Of a stretch of 64,000 nucleotides of DNA, positions 1 to 11,641 are shown piece by piece (position 1 is the first letter of the stretch; each line of letters begins with the position of its first letter). Both the position numbers and the translations under genes were made by a program. The notes beneath the pieces are model-generated. The model was not told where the DNA came from and did not search any database. It was given only the letters and a program-made list of their open reading frames with translations. The DNA comes from Strigamia acuminata (lineage: Eukaryota; Arthropoda; Chilopoda; Geophilomorpha; Linotaeniidae), in the NCBI GenBank assembly GCA_949358305.1, contig OX442317.1, forward strand, positions 2,418,001 to 2,482,000. The letters run 5' to 3'.

Positions 1-93
1 TTCATCATTTTGAGAAATGCAACCGACCGACTTGATAATAAACACACGAGAAAATTAAAGAATGGAAGCTTGGAGCAATGTGCAAACAGGAGC

Positions 94-123
94 GAAGCCG
101 AAGCCGAAGCCGAAGCCGAAGCC
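94..123. repeat. (GAAGCC)5 microsatellite
   Basis: Five uninterrupted hexamer units GAAGCC. It is GC-richer than its surroundings. No reading frame or element boundary is visible around it. Confidence 0.95.
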
Positions 124-1697
124 ACACACAAGCAAAGTCGTTTTGAAATTCAATAAAATTGCATCACGCAGAGAGTACAAGTATTTAGGATTAAAGCTCG
201 GATTAGGCTGTCCCATTCACTAGCCCTTGAACAGCTTGGCCTTAAGTTCGGCGCCAAACTCTTTGCCCGAAGTTGGGGAATGTCAATTTGCACAATTTGC
301 CTCAACTTGTCGACTCAAAAACAAAGTTAATATGTTATAGCTTGGTTATTACAGTCCGCATGTGGTGCCACCAATGTCTACTTTGTTAAACCAATTTTTC
401 TTATATTTCGTAATTTTTTTTTTCAATTTTCTGGAATTTTCTTGAAATGTTCTTGAAATTTACTTAAAATGTTCTTGAAATTTTTTTTACATTTGATTAG
501 TTGCAACGCCGATGCCGCTTTTATTATTTCATTAAAATCTTACATTTCCTGTAACACAGAAATAACTTCTCTTCTCTTTTTCCTTCCAGCCCTGGACTAA
601 ATTTAATTTTGTTTTTCTAAGTCACGTGATTGTGGCCGAGGCGCATGTAATTTGCATCACCGATTCTTCACTTTCCAACCCATTCAGCCACCAACCATTC
701 TTTATTACATTTCAGCGCCCATTCCATCCATTTGCCTCAAAACTAACATTTCTTTTCCCTCCCCTCCCCTCCACTCAACTCCACCCCCTCCCACCCCACC
801 TAACCAACCCAACCGACGCCATTTTGAATTTTCCTCTAAACAACACAAACCAATTTAAAAACTGCAAAAACTAAAGCATGCAACGCACCAAATCCACACG
901 CAAAAACCAATTATTTCCAATTCTTATTTCAACATATAATTTGTAAAATTTCATTAAAATTTCAAAAAAAAAAAATCCATTTAAATTGTTTTTGTATGAA
1001 ATCAACAGGAGTGTCAAACTTTTTAATCCAACAATTCATTAATGGCCTTAAAGTGTTGCTAAGCAGCAACAACGCTTCATCTAATGCTTCGTAAAGACTG
1101 TGTTCAGGGGTAATTAGAAGGCTAGCCTCATACTAATTGAACCTGCAACAAATAGATTTTTTCCTCCTTCTCACGGCAATCTAATGCGAAGAGAGTATTC
1201 ATGACCCCTTACACGCACCGGGGGTGCTTCCTACAACTCCCAAACTCGCAACACGTGACATCAAACTAATTTGATCAAAAAATCCTGACTTGTTTTGCGA
1301 GAAATTGAATGTGCAAATTAAATGATAATTTTAATTTTTAATAATGTTCAGGTTGTTTTAACAGATTAAAAAGCGTGCATTGCTCGTTTCTAAAGTATCT
1401 TTATTGATTTTCTCGCCTGAATTGAATTTGCGAGCACTAAGTAGTCAGGTACGAAGCAGTGCTGCAATAAAGGTGAAAGAAACAATCTCAAAATTACACT
1501 TCTTATTTTGATTCAAATTTCTGTCACCACACGACGCTATATAATTAACCACATGTATCACCACAGCCATAAGTACACTATACTGCAAACTGAGGGATTG
1601 TGGGTAAGAAGTGTATGCTTACAAATAGTGGCAACACTAAATTCTTTTTCACTTCCTGTCAATGTTATGGCTGCCTGAAATCAGCATACAAACAGAA
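124..1697. other. AT-rich stretch, no gene seen
   Basis: I see no element ends, RNA gene or protein-like frame. Positions 425-490 hold a loose stutter of TTCTTGAAATT-like words, and 755-800 is a C-rich patch on the plus strand. The short frames here are compositional. Confidence 0.6.
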
Positions 1698-1812
1698 ACG
1701 AGAGAAAAACGAGAAAATGAGAAAAAAACGAGAGAAAAACGAGAAAATGAGAAAAAAACGAGAGAAAAACGAGAAAATGAGAAAAAAACGAGAGAAAAAC
1801 GAAAAAATTGAA
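1698..1812. repeat. 30-bp minisatellite, about 3.8 units
   Basis: Units begin at 1698, 1728, 1758 and 1788, and each reads ACGAGAGAAAAACGAGAAAA followed by TGAGAAAAAA. The first three units are almost identical and the last decays into GAAAAAATTG. Because the period is a multiple of three, a charged decapeptide (NEKMRKKREK) repeats in frame on plus, and a Phe/Ser-rich one on minus. This explains the long frame at 1600-2055 without requiring a gene. Confidence 0.95.
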
Positions 1813-3324
1813 ATTGGTAGAGTAAGACATGAAACAGGAAGTTGGAGAGCATTCATGACGTCACTTTATCCCAACAATGCCTCTTCTCTCACAAGCTGGG
1901 CGCCATTTGCAGTGCGCAGTCCAGTAATATTTAGGTCATTTCAAAATACATTGCAATATAAATTCTGTGTATTTTTGTTCCAATATATACGTCAAGCTTC
2001 AACTTTAAGACGCTCTAATAATTTTTTGATTTATTCACTGCGCATGCGTAAATAATAAGACACTTTTCACTCGTTCTCGACAGAAGTCATTAAAATCGGG
2101 ATTGATGCCGTATGTCAAGTTCCGTTTCCAAATTGATTTTTTTTTTCCAAAAAAAAAAATCTAAAAAAAAAAAAATTTAAAAATTTAAATTTAAATTTTA
2201 GAAGTAACCGGTTGCATTTGAGTGTTTATGTTGATCATTGACTGAAAATGGGTGACCGTGTCACTCGATTCTCTCCGATACGAGCAATTATTCTCAGTCC
2301 ATCAAGAGTGAAGACATTTATTAAAAAAAAAAGTCGGCGAACGTAAATTGATTCGGCAAATGTGCACCGCCCCATTAGAAACGCTGGCAACTCTCCAAAA
2401 GATTCATTGATCAACCAAATGAGAAAGAAAGAAAAAAAAATCTAAAAAAATAAATAAAAATAAAATAATAAATTATAAATTCCAAAACCTAAATCCACCA
2501 CAAAATTCACAACTTCAAAACTAAAATCCCCCCCAAAAAAAAAAAAATTAATTAAAACCGCAAAAAGTCCAAAAAAATGAATAATTAAAATTAATTAATA
2601 AAAAAATCCTAAGAAAAAAAAATAATATTTTTTCCTACTCGATTGGAAACATCTGCATGAAAAACAAAGAGAAAACATGAAAGAATAATTTGCGAACAAG
2701 CAAAATCACATGATCCCTTTAGTAGGCACACACGAATGCGCTTTCGAATCGACTCCGAGTTCAACACAAAGGTACTTCGGAAACGTCGCACCGGCTTCAT
2801 TTCACTGAACCATTTTCTGCTAAAATTACATCGTTCAATGGGATGAAAGCAACGTGCAAACCACGGCCAACTGCGAGAGACCAAAGCGCAAAAAAACGCT
2901 CAAAGTGCTGGCTCGCTTTCTCTTTCTCACATACACATAGCATACACATACTGTTGTAGATCATTTATCATTGTAATGCACACCTTGTTGAATAAAGTCA
3001 CGTGCTCCACGTACATTGTAACACTTCTGCACTACTCAGAATAACCGTTAAGAACGCACAAACGCTCCAAACACCCGAGAAAAGAAATTAAACTTTTCAA
3101 ACATATCCAGCCACTTTTTCCCCTTCACTCCATACATGCAGCTTTCCCACACAGCACGCCTAAACAGTTCATGTAATTCTCAGGTGCCGATCTCGATCCG
3201 TGTTTGTCGCCAACACAAATCTCGATTCCAGATCTTCATCCACCCGCCGTGGAAAGCCGTTCAGACCATTAAGAATCGCTAACAGATCTAATCGAAGCGA
3301 CGCGTGCATGGTGGCGGCCCTATA
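1813..3324. other. AT-rich stretch, no gene seen
   Basis: It contains poly-A/T and A-rich low complexity (2130-2210, 2425-2640) and one TGACGTCA octamer at 1857. A minus-strand frame at 2609-2884 has no recognisable domain or splice context. Nothing else stands out. Confidence 0.55.
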
Positions 3325-3756
3325 CAGTTCGAGCCAAGTATCTTGATGCCAAATTCAAACTGCGCACCACATTCTGCGCATGCATTTAACATGGCGATTG
3401 TCAAGCTTGTTGCACACATCTATCTGCCTGTGTGCATTAACAATGCAAATCAAGCATTTTATCAACACTAGATGGGGCAAATTCAGCAAAAGAACTGAAA
3501 TAGGCCTAAGCGTAAAGAAAAATCCACCGACAGATGGCAAGCAGCCTAAAACTTAAAGAAATCGCATAAAGTTTGAGTAAAAAAGAATAATTTGTCCAAT
3601 ATTACACAGGGAACTGCTAGTAGAAAATAAAGCAACAACATTTCGGTACCAAGCAGTAAATTACTTTATTTTAGCATTATTAAGTGTAGGCTATTATTAA
3701 TAGTGCTAATAACTAGGAGAGGCGCACATCAAGATGCTGGAGATATACACTAAGCC
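3325..3756. mobile_element. PAL family MITE, degenerate copy 1
   Basis: The left end CAGTTCGAGCCAAGTATC, preceded by TA, matches the PAL terminus, followed by the family's TTGATGCCAAATTC and CATTCTGCGCATGC blocks. Near 3640-3700 the internal words TAAATTACTTTATTTTAGC and CATTATTAAG also match other copies. The right end is guessed at the ATCAAGATGCTGG word near 3727-3741. About 200 bp between the two recognisable parts are unexplained, so this may be a deleted or interrupted copy. Confidence 0.5.
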
Positions 3757-3801
3757 CACTACAGATAAATTTACACATGCAAGCATGGTCAAAGTTTGCA
3801 G

Positions 3802-4020
3802 AGAAATTGTGTGCAAAAGTTGCATTTTTAACATGTGTAAACACATATACACGTTTAAAAATGCATTTATTGTTATTTACACAGAAATTGTGTGCAAAAG
3901 TTGCATTTTTAACATGTGTAAACACCATATACACGTTTAAAAATGCATTTACTGTTATTTACACAGAAATTGTGTGTAACAATTTCATTTTAAACATGTA
4001 TAAACCATTTCCAAGCGAAC
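3802..4020. repeat. 81-82 bp tandem repeat, about 2.5 copies
   Basis: AGAAATTGTGTGCAAAAG recurs at 3802 and 3883, and a diverged third copy starts at 3965. Units also share ACATGTGTAAACAC and CACGTTTAAAAATGCATTTA. The second unit has one extra C. The third is diverged and runs out near 4010-4020. Confidence 0.9.
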
Positions 4021-4084
4021 AAATAAACATTAACATGGAAATAATTATTAAAAAAATAATCTAAAAAAAAAATGAAAGTAACAC

Positions 4085-4250
4085 TTTGTCGACCCTGACT
4101 TGTCGACGCTGTCTTGTAGACCAGGTCGTTTAGTCGATTTTACTTGTCGACATAACATGGTCGACAAATCGAGATCAACAAAGTAATTTTCGACTAAATG
4201 ACCTCTTGTAGAGCAGACCGGTCAAAGACAAGTGACTAGACCCTAACATC
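4085..4250. repeat. Imperfect inverted repeat rich in TTGTCGAC
   Basis: The word TTGTCGAC or its complement occurs several times in about 90 bp. CAGGTCGTTTAGTCGA (about 4121) faces TCGACTAAATGACCTC (about 4189), giving an imperfect hairpin whose centre holds two more TGTCGAC words. It may be a small palindromic element; no target duplication was found. Confidence 0.6.
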
Positions 4251-4943
4251 CTGATCGTTCCTGATTGGCTCTTGGTATGTTGCATGTTTGACTCAGTTTT
4301 TGAATTCAGCTTTGGATTAATAGACGGTTGTTGCAGAGGTGTTACAGTAACTTCATTAAAAGACGACACGGTCCCATTATCTTATTATACAAACAATGTA
4401 TCAACAATTTGTTAAGTCACCTTTACTCCGCGATTCAATGTTGTGGAAAGGAAAGAAGAAAAAAGTTGAAATATGCAAAGGTTGCACGAGTATTAAATGG
4501 TGTGCAATGTTTTAATTTAGACGCAGTGCGTAAATCAAGATGCAAGAATGATTACAAGACTAGAAATTCTTGACAAAATTTAATGGGGGTGTCTGCTAAA
4601 ATGCTGCAGCTAATGCATTCTGCATCGTAGATCAGTCAGCACGAATTTAACTTTGCCACTACAGGTGCATCATCGATCACTCACTGATAAATTAGCGCAA
4701 TCTAATTAGAGACTACGTACTCATTATCAGGAATTAATCACGAGTGCAAGTGTTCCACTAAGATAAAAACGCCATCAAGTTCCATTTCGCAGACAAAAGA
4801 CAAATTATAATTGAATAAACAAACGGCAACGTTAAATAGAAATGACCACTTGACCGGATCGCCAACGACTTATCAAATATCAAACCACGCAAATAAAAAA
4901 AGCAAAATTGCGTTTACTGATTTCTCAATTGAGTCATTAGATA
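4251..4943. other. Stretch with no gene seen
   Basis: Unremarkable AT-rich DNA. The frame at 4328-4573 has no recognisable protein features and no splice context. Confidence 0.5.
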
Positions 4944-5365
4944 TACTCTTGTTCGACTCAAAAGGGTGCCCTTCTCCCATTGGCCGAGCCGCATTACTCC
5001 TACCTCAAGTTTGTATTACTACCACTAGGAGAAGTAGTTTTTATTTTTCTTATGTTTTGTGATTGCTATTACCATTTAAGTTGATATAATTTTGATTATT
5101 TTTATAAAAAAAAATGTTATTTCCATTTAGGAAATAAAGTTTTATGCACATATAAATGTAAAACTCATGTTTGTTATGTTTATTGGTTACTATGTCTGGA
5201 TGGTAAACAATTTTGAATTTTTGGCAGTTGCCTAGGCAATCGATTACAATTTCTGTACATTGTAATGCATTTCTGGTGTTTGTGTCTACATTTTTGGATC
5301 ACTACACCAGTGATACGGCTCGGCCAATGGGAGAAGGGCACCCTTTTGAGTCGAACAAGAGTATA
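4944..5365 (+). mobile_element. TAC1 MITE, complete copy 1
   Basis: The terminal inverted repeats start TACTCTTGTTCGACTCAAAA and match perfectly for 48 bp at both ends, running through the subterminal CCCATTGGCCGAGCCG block. TA flanks both ends, as expected for Tc1/mariner-type insertion. The interior is AT-rich with no coding capacity. Inside the TIRs the two ends differ: one carries CATTACTCCTACCTC and AGGAGAAGTAG, the other TATCACTGGTGTAGTG. The copy at 30235 is the same element in opposite orientation. Confidence 0.93.
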
Positions 5366-5570
5366 TTTGTCGTAATTTATAAGCACCGTCTCCATGAATA
5401 GCCCGAATTTCCCAAGGTCCATCACGCTTTTCAGCAAATTCCTTTTCGGTCACAGTTGCAGTCAAAGTTAGAAATTGCGTCGCTTAATTCGTACAATTTT
5501 GGTGTAGCCTTCTCGAAATACCTCTTGAAAAAAAAAATTTGTGCATGCAATTTGAAGAAAGCACCACCTG

Positions 5571-5792
5571 TACTCAAAACCACCCCAACGTTAATCTATT
5601 TCACTGGTGTAGGGACACAAAAAAGTAGCTCATAACACCAGACTTGTACTCGAACTCCAGACATTGTGATCGATTACCAACATTGTCAAAGGTGATGTTT
5701 CGACACAGAACTACTTTTCCAAGTAGTAAAACACAGTACACAGTTAGGCGTAAACAGGCTGAAATAGATCAACGTTGTGGTGGTTTTGAGTA
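5571..5792. mobile_element. TAC2 MITE, internally deleted copy 1
   Basis: The ends TACTCAAAACCACCCCAACG and its diverged complement (GTGGTGGTTTTGAGTA) enclose 222 bp, against 374 bp in the fuller copy at 22243. It keeps ATTTCACTGGTGTAGGGAC on one side and ACTACTTTTCCAAGTAGTA on the other. The ATTGGTCGAGCC block is missing from the left arm, so a small deletion removed it. TA follows the right end; the left flank reads TG. Confidence 0.88.
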
Positions 5793-8700
5793 TAGTGGCA
5801 ACGTTTGTCAAAAATATTTCAGATTACTTTTTCCAGTCATGTGCTGGTTGGTGGAATTAAAGACAAATTTGATTCAATTCAATTCCTTGATTTTTATGGA
5901 ACTACTCGTGCGTTTTTAAGCCGATAAAACAGTTCAAGCCCAAGGGCACTCTGTGTTTTCCCAGCTGGGAAAAAAAAAACCCATTTTGGTTTCTTCAAAA
6001 ACGAGAAATTTCATTAAATTATTACAAATCACCCGCGATTCGATAAACTCACTATTTTCACAGATTCGCATCTAATGCAACACAACTGTTTCCACTACAA
6101 AAATTTCTGCAATCACTTGATATATTTTCTGTGTATTGTATATGACTTACAGTCTGTCACAACATTCCTTAATCCAAAGAAAAAAATCAAATCAAATTTC
6201 CATTTCAACTTCAAAATACACATTAAGAAGTGCTTTTAGATGTGGCAATCAAACTGAACAAAGAAACTGCTGAATTCATTTCCAGCCAGCATAATGAAAT
6301 CAATCACCATTTAAAAGTGTCCCTGACGCAACAGTGCACTTTTAGAATATTTCTACAAACAGCCAAACCCAAAGAAAATTCGGCACAGCAGCTGAATAAA
6401 CTCCAAAATTACTCCAGCAATTAGCACGTCTAATTAAAAATGTAAAGATACAAATTAAATTAGAAAATTAAAGTGCAAACTATAAAAGCACATGTCAGAT
6501 CCAAATATTTCTATTTACTTTACTACCTCTTTTGCCTTTGGGTTATTATTTTGTCATAAACTGTTTATTTTTTTTCGCCGCGCCGACTTTTTCCTCGCAT
6601 AAAAGTTGAACACGCAGCAAACTACTTTGCTGTTACCAGGGAAACAACAGATGAGTATAGCACTTTAAGACTTAATGTTTTTTCAAATCTTTCCGCAACC
6701 CGAAAGGATTAGATATAAAAGCAAAGTTGAAACCCAAAGCAATAATTTATAGTCTTTTCAAAACTTTCCTTTTTCCACTTTCGCTTGTGCTCGCGCGTGT
6801 ATGGCAAAAAGCGACAGTTTCTCAACGACATTTTCCACTTTGTTCAAACGCTTCAACACTTTGCACCTTCGCCGAACCAAATAATACTTGCCGTTAAAAA
6901 ATAATGTCATTCGCTGAAAATCGCCCGATGATTTCTTTTGTATCAACACACTGCTAATCAGCCAGCCGCTGTAGAGTTCACACGTTTGAAAATGTGGGCT
7001 TCGCCGCGCTGCTTTTGTCACCTTTTGTTCTATATTTAATAATGGATTATACAATCATTGTTGAAGCCATCAGGGCCCAAAAGCAGCACAGTCAAGCCTA
7101 CTTCTAAGCTGTAGTGCTGAGATGCTCTCAAATTAAAGCTACAGTTTCATTTCTCTATGCATCTATGATTTTATTATGAATTTTGGTGTTTCGTGCGTCT
7201 TTTCTCTCCCATCCTCTGGAGTCTTTTGAACCACTTCAACTCGGTCCATCATCAGAGCTTTGAATGAAGCTTTAGGGTGAAAGAGCCTGAATACACACAT
7301 GCATCTAAATTGATACGTCTTAGAAAAATGTCGCATGCCACATTCGCCATTTCCTAAGACCTTAAAGCCTAGTTTCCATATCCGTGAATTTTCTGTGAAA
7401 GTGCCGCGACAGCAAATTCGCAAAAACTTTAATCGTTTAAACTTTTCCAAACCGACAAAATTGTCGTCAACTTTTGCTTGTTGCTGGAAATAGTTTTCGC
7501 AACTCGTCACTATATCGCAGGAAATTCGCGGATGTCTGAAACAAACTTGTATAAATGAGACTTTCTAAAAGCCATTAACATCTACAAAAGTGGTTAAGTG
7601 TGAACTAAGCAAACCATTCAGTGGACAACATTTTGCCAGACATAAACAATCTATATATACAGGATGTCCCAAATGAACGAAGCCAGTCAAATAACAAAAA
7701 GACCATTTGAGTGAGATTAATGAAACGAATGTAGTACTAGTAAACTAAGTGAAGGCATTTCAAAAATGTGAAAACATTTTACCTCTGACCTTTTCTTCAA
7801 GGTCATTCCAACTCTAACTTTTAAACTAAGACTGGTAGAGCAAAATTGTCAATTGAAAAAAGAAGGAGCACCTTCTGTTTAGTAGAAAACTGCTCATCAA
7901 ATTTACTCCGACACGATAACAGAACTTTTTAACGTTTACAAAAGTGGTTTAAGTGTAAACAAGACATAAGCTTTAGTTTTTAAAAGCACGCAAACGATTC
8001 ATCGAAAGAATCTCTCCTCTTTGCTCCCATTTAATCACTGCAAACAAAAGTGTATCTATATTTATCTTGGATCAATTTCAATTTCTCAAATTAATCATAA
8101 AATGCAGGCAGACACACATTTCTTGGCATGTGGATTGGATGAGCCAACATTTGTCAACTTACTTGCAATGTCCATTAGGTACAGAGCCAACAACATGGGC
8201 AAAAGCCTCACTTTGCACTTGTCACGTGTAGCTTGATGGCTTTGCAGAGAGCTGTTTGCAGCATGTGTTACAAGCAGATGTGTTTGTCACTAAAGTTTTA
8301 TGTTCGGCGTCAGAACAGTAAAGAAAACCTGACATGACACTACACTTGGCCACATGTAAATTGAAAAATTAAATTTCCCGAATATCTTTCGCATTAATTA
8401 CAAGTTGGTGAAACCGATACCCCGAGAGCTGCTTAGGCAGTCTTGGGCTATGCAATATTCAAATTCATTGCACAAAGGAAAACACTAAGGGGAAAATAAC
8501 CTCAAAACTTTAGTTACACCTTAATTTCCGAATTTAACTTTGCAAAAACTCATAAATTCAAGTATTAAATGAAACCGTGTGAAACTTAAGCCAGAATCTA
8601 CTTGCAAATGATTTTTATAATGCATTCCACACCTAAAACTGGGCAAAATGCCAGCACAAAGTGAGTAAAAACCTGACAAATGTAGATGTACACCAATAAT

Positions 8701-9007
8701 TTCAATTTACAAATATTATCATCAAAATTCCAACATTACCAATAATCAGTAACAGCTTAAAGACACCACCGAGTAGTGCAACTGCACAGGTCGTCGAAAA
8801 AATACTCATTTTAATTTCCCTACATACAAACTTCAAGTTTCGTGGCAGCGTATAAGTTAGTTCGCTGGTCTGTTGAATTTTTCAAGTAAGATTAAAAATT
8901 GTGTTTAATATGTACCTTGATTAATTTATAATAAAAATAATAAGATTAAAAGTGTTTTCTTTAATTAGGATTAACAATTTTTCCATCTTGTTCAAAAGAG
9001 GCATCCT
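5793..9007. other. Long stretch with no gene; scattered repeat traces
   Basis: No recognisable coding exon. A word TACAGGATGTCCC near 7661 resembles the end of a TA-inserting transposon but I found no partner end. Minus-strand frames at 6758-7054 and 7163-7510 have unremarkable composition and no domain signature. Confidence 0.5.
7570..7970. repeat. Pair of about 40-bp direct repeats, 360 bp apart
   Basis: TAACATCTACAAAAGTGG near 7578 and TAACGTTTACAAAAGTGG near 7930 are followed by similar TTAAGTGTGAAC / TTTAAGTGTAAAC text. They may be two remnants of a dispersed repeat or flanks of a small insertion. Confidence 0.5.
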
Positions 9008-9322
9008 GAGCTGCGGCTCTTAATACAATTGTTTACCATATTTTGATTGAAATTTCAATTTTTTCATTAAAGTTTCACTTTTTTCCATTGAAATTTCCAT
9101 TTTTTGATTGAAATTTCCATTTTTTGATTGAAATTTCACTTTGTTCATTAAAATTTTATTTTACTCAGTGAATTTTCACTTTTTTTTAAAAAAAAATTTC
9201 TATCTAAATAACCATCATCATCGACAAATGTTTCATTAACCGTTTCCTGTTTGGTTACAATCGACGAATAGTAGCAGCGACTACTATTCGAGGACAACTC
9301 TTAATCAAGAAAATAACGGTAT
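9008..9322. mobile_element. TACCG family MITE remnant containing a stutter array
   Basis: The left part reads GAGCTGCGGCTCTTAATACA. The right part has CGACTACTATTCGAGG then CTCTTAATC and ends TAACGGTA, matching the family's right end with substitutions. Between them, 9045-9180 is a degenerate tandem array of about 20-bp units such as TTTTTTGATTGAAATTTCC. The left terminus is eroded, so its start is approximate. Confidence 0.65.
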
Positions 9323-9673
9323 TAAAATAAAATTATTTTGGATTTTTTTTTAAATTTAGGATCCCCCAAAAAATTGCTGCTAGAAGAGCCCCCAAACCAT
9401 AAATCCGCCTTTGGCTCTCCTTCTTGCATTCACATGATTCAACACTTAGTATTGTAGTCAAAGTGGAAATAAAATAAATATTACCAGACTCGGATCTACG
9501 ATTTTATTATAGATGGAGCCAGTCACCGAGTAGGGAAATGAAAGATAGCACCCCTTCACGGCTGAAGGCAAAATGAATTTGAAATTCAATACATTTTTAG
9601 CAGTCAGTAAAGCTATAGCCATACCCATTGTACTGACAATTCATATTTTAAGATGCTAAAACGTTGGCTTGTT

Positions 9674-9887
9674 AACAACCAGTTTGTGCCAGAAGAACGG
9701 AGAGCTGAAAATGAAAAGTAGCTTCAGCTTGGAAGACTTCAAAACCAGCCAAAAGGTCCTTCAAGACTTATTGAGATCTATTACCGACAAGACTGGCCAG
9801 ATGTTCAGCGGGGCCGCATGCGAATTTATACCGCCGGGCCTTGTTTTGCTCGGCCAGATATTGGAAATTTATGGGACGCTATATTGA
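9674..9887 (+). CDS. Possible terminal exon or retropseudogene fragment, unknown protein
   Basis: A locally GC-richer patch is open from 9660 to a TGA at 9885-9887. An acceptor-like ACAACCAG precedes it near 9674. The peptide has mixed charge and hydrophobicity (for example KSSFSLEDFKTSQKVLQDLL) rather than low complexity, and ends LGQILEIYGTLY. I recognise no family. A GGTGAGT word about 25 bp past the stop is not in frame with it. It could be chance, a decayed transposon piece or a real 3' exon. Confidence 0.18.
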
Positions 9888-10111
9888 GTGAAAATTCTTG
9901 GGTGAGTCACACAAAATTATACCTCCGGGTTTACGTATCAAAACTGGATTTTACACTATTTTTGACTTTGTATTAAAATTAATTAAAACTGGAAATAATA
10001 CTGCAACAATTTTTGGTCTGCGCCTCAAGCCACACACGAACGCTTGATTGCCATTGCCGTTACCGGATCTAAGATTTCTCTGTAACTTATACGGTCATTG
10101 CGACACAGCTA

Positions 10112-10226
10112 TACTCTTGTTCGACTCAAAAGGGTGGCTTTCTCCCATTGGCCGAGCCGCATTACTCCTAACTCCAGTCTGTATTACTACCACTAGGAGA
10201 AGTAGTTTTTACTTTTATTTATTTTT
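10112..10226 (+). mobile_element. TAC1 MITE, truncated copy 3
   Basis: TACTCTTGTTCGACTCAAAA follows TA, then the subterminal block (here with GTGGCTTTCTCCC) and the ATTGGCCGAGCCGCATTACTCC end, exactly as in the left half of the copy at 4944. Homology stops shortly after the AGGAGAAGTAGTTTTTA word, and the K repeat begins a few bases later. The other TIR is absent. Confidence 0.9.
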
Positions 10227-10230
10227 TAGA

Positions 10231-10350
10231 TTATTATGACCCTAAAATATTTTGTGTTTTACTTCAATTTTAAACCAAAAATGACATCATATCCTGTTTA
10301 AACCCATGTTAATACTTAAAATACACTTAAACTAAAATAGTTATTTTAAT
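10231..10350. repeat. K repeat, copy 1
   Basis: About 115 bp starting CTAAAATATTTTG are closely similar to 39932-40045, including ATGACATCATATCCTGTTTAA against ATGACATCATTTCCTG. In both places the repeat starts at the same base, directly after a truncated MITE (TAC1 here, TACCG there), so it is a mobile or duplicated unit with a defined 5' edge. No TIR or coding content is visible. Confidence 0.8.
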
Positions 10351-10403
10351 TTTTGAATGCAGCTACTACCTTAGTTCAGACAAGGATGAGCAACATGTTA
10401 AAA

Positions 10404-10648
10404 CAACAATTCTCAAACGTTTTTGATTGCGGAGTCCTTTACATACATAAAGCTTTTCAGAGAGTCCCTGTGGGCCCACACGTACTGACTTTTTAATTTC
10501 CTAAACTTTTCTATATTTATCAACTCGCGTAGTACTTATACCCGTTCTCACACAATACTTTTGAGTGGAGAGTTGGGTATATCATACCTCAATCTTGGCA
10601 CCTTTGCAGAGCCCCAGGGCTCTGCCAAGCACAGTTTGAGAAACGCTG
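10404..10648. mobile_element. hAT-like MITE, diverged
   Basis: The left side reads AATTCTCAAACGTTTTTGA and the right side ACAGTTTGAGAAACGCTG; the complement of the latter (CAGCGTTTCTCAAAC) is a typical hAT-type non-autonomous terminus. A subterminal near-palindrome GCAGAGCCCCAGGGCTCTGC lies at 10606-10625. No 8-bp duplication survives. Confidence 0.65.
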
Positions 10649-10679
10649 ATCTAGGATTCCCAGCTTATCACTTATCCGA

Positions 10680-10885
10680 CAGTTCGCACCCAGTATCTTA
10701 ATGCCAAATTCAAACCGCCTTAACTTCTGCGCACAAGAACCTAAAGCAACTAAAGCATTGTCAATTAATTTTTTGACAATTTTTATTTCATTTGCTACTA
10801 AAACAACAACTGGAAATACGAAATCATCTGCACACAATGGGAAGTGCAGTTTCAATTTATTCATTAAGATACTGGGCACAAACTG
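10680..10885. mobile_element. PAL family MITE, copy 2
   Basis: Ends CAGTTCGCACCCAGTATC and GATACTGGGCACAAACTG are inverted repeats carrying the ATGCCAAATTC and GCACACAATGGGAAGTGCAG family blocks. Length is 206 bp with a shortened loop. Flanking TA has mutated (GA and CA). The frames read across it on both strands are shadows of the palindrome. Confidence 0.88.
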
Positions 10886-11087
10886 CAGTAATTGACCAAT
10901 AGGACTCAACTTCGCTCTTCTAATGGCAATGGCTAATCAGCAAGACGAGCCATTACCAATCTCTTGAAAAATTGGCTCGCCCAGATGACTCCCATTGCGC
11001 TTGCTGTGCAACAAAAATACATAATTGCTGTCCTCAAAAACATGACAGAAACCGCAATATCGGATGGCACTTTTAACCGTCAACGTC

Positions 11088-11260
11088 CAGAGCTGGACTG
11101 GGAAGAAATTTAGTACCGGGCAATCTGGATAGGTCGGGCCACGGGAACATATTTCTACCGGAAAATTTGGATAGGTCGGGCCACCGGTTATGAAAAACAT
11201 TTCACACCGTCACAGGCCACCGGGAAATTCCCGGTAGTCCGCCTGACCAGTCCAGCACTG
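11088..11260. mobile_element. hAT-Q MITE, copy 1, with perfect 8-bp duplication
   Basis: The left end CAGAGCTGGACTGGG and the complement of the right end CAGTGCTGGACTGG differ at one base. TCAACGTC occurs immediately before (11080-11087) and after (11261-11268), a perfect 8-bp target duplication diagnostic of hAT-type insertion. The interior holds two GATAGGTCGGGCCAC words about 50 bp apart. The second copy is at 50715. Confidence 0.95.
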
Positions 11261-11330
11261 TCAACGTCTGCACATGTATGCAAGCAGAAAGTAAGAACAC
11301 AAGGTGTAAAAAAGTTAGAAAGTTCTAGGC

Positions 11331-11641
11331 GAGGAGTCGGCAAATAATTTTAAGTGGGGCCCAGATACTATTGAAAATTTTTATCGAGGTCCAGAAAAAA
11401 AACACTTAAAAACCTTACTAAAAACCTAAGAAAACAGAAAAAACACTTAAAAACCAAATAAACCCCCCAATAAACACATACAACCCAAAAAATACCAATA
11501 AAACCTAAAAAACACGAAACAAAAACAGGAAAAACAAGAAAAAAAACACCAAAAAACAAAGAAACCGAGGGGAAAACGTCGCTAAAACGTCACCGCAATT
11601 CAAGTTTCGACCTACCGCGGTCCGCCTGTTGCCGACCACTC
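11331..11641. mobile_element. hAT-R MITE with perfect 8-bp duplication
   Basis: TTCTAGGC flanks both sides (11323-11330 and 11642-11649). The 13-bp termini GAGGAGTCGGCAA and GAGTGGTCGGCAA match at 11 positions and resemble known hAT ends. The 311-bp interior is mostly an A-rich, C-punctuated low-complexity run (11390-11570), which produces the only frame here, a Phe/Val-rich artefact on minus. Confidence 0.95.

Noticed and set aside
1600-2055. 151-codon plus-strand frame with a repeated decapeptide
   Set aside because: Produced by the 30-bp minisatellite, whose period is a multiple of three. Both strands are open through it.
3802-4020. CRISPR-like array
   Set aside because: Units are contiguous 81-82 bp tandem copies without unique spacers, and the DNA is eukaryotic in character.
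7655-7700. Complete transposon starting TACAGGATGTCCC
   Set aside because: I found no matching inverted end within about 2 kb.
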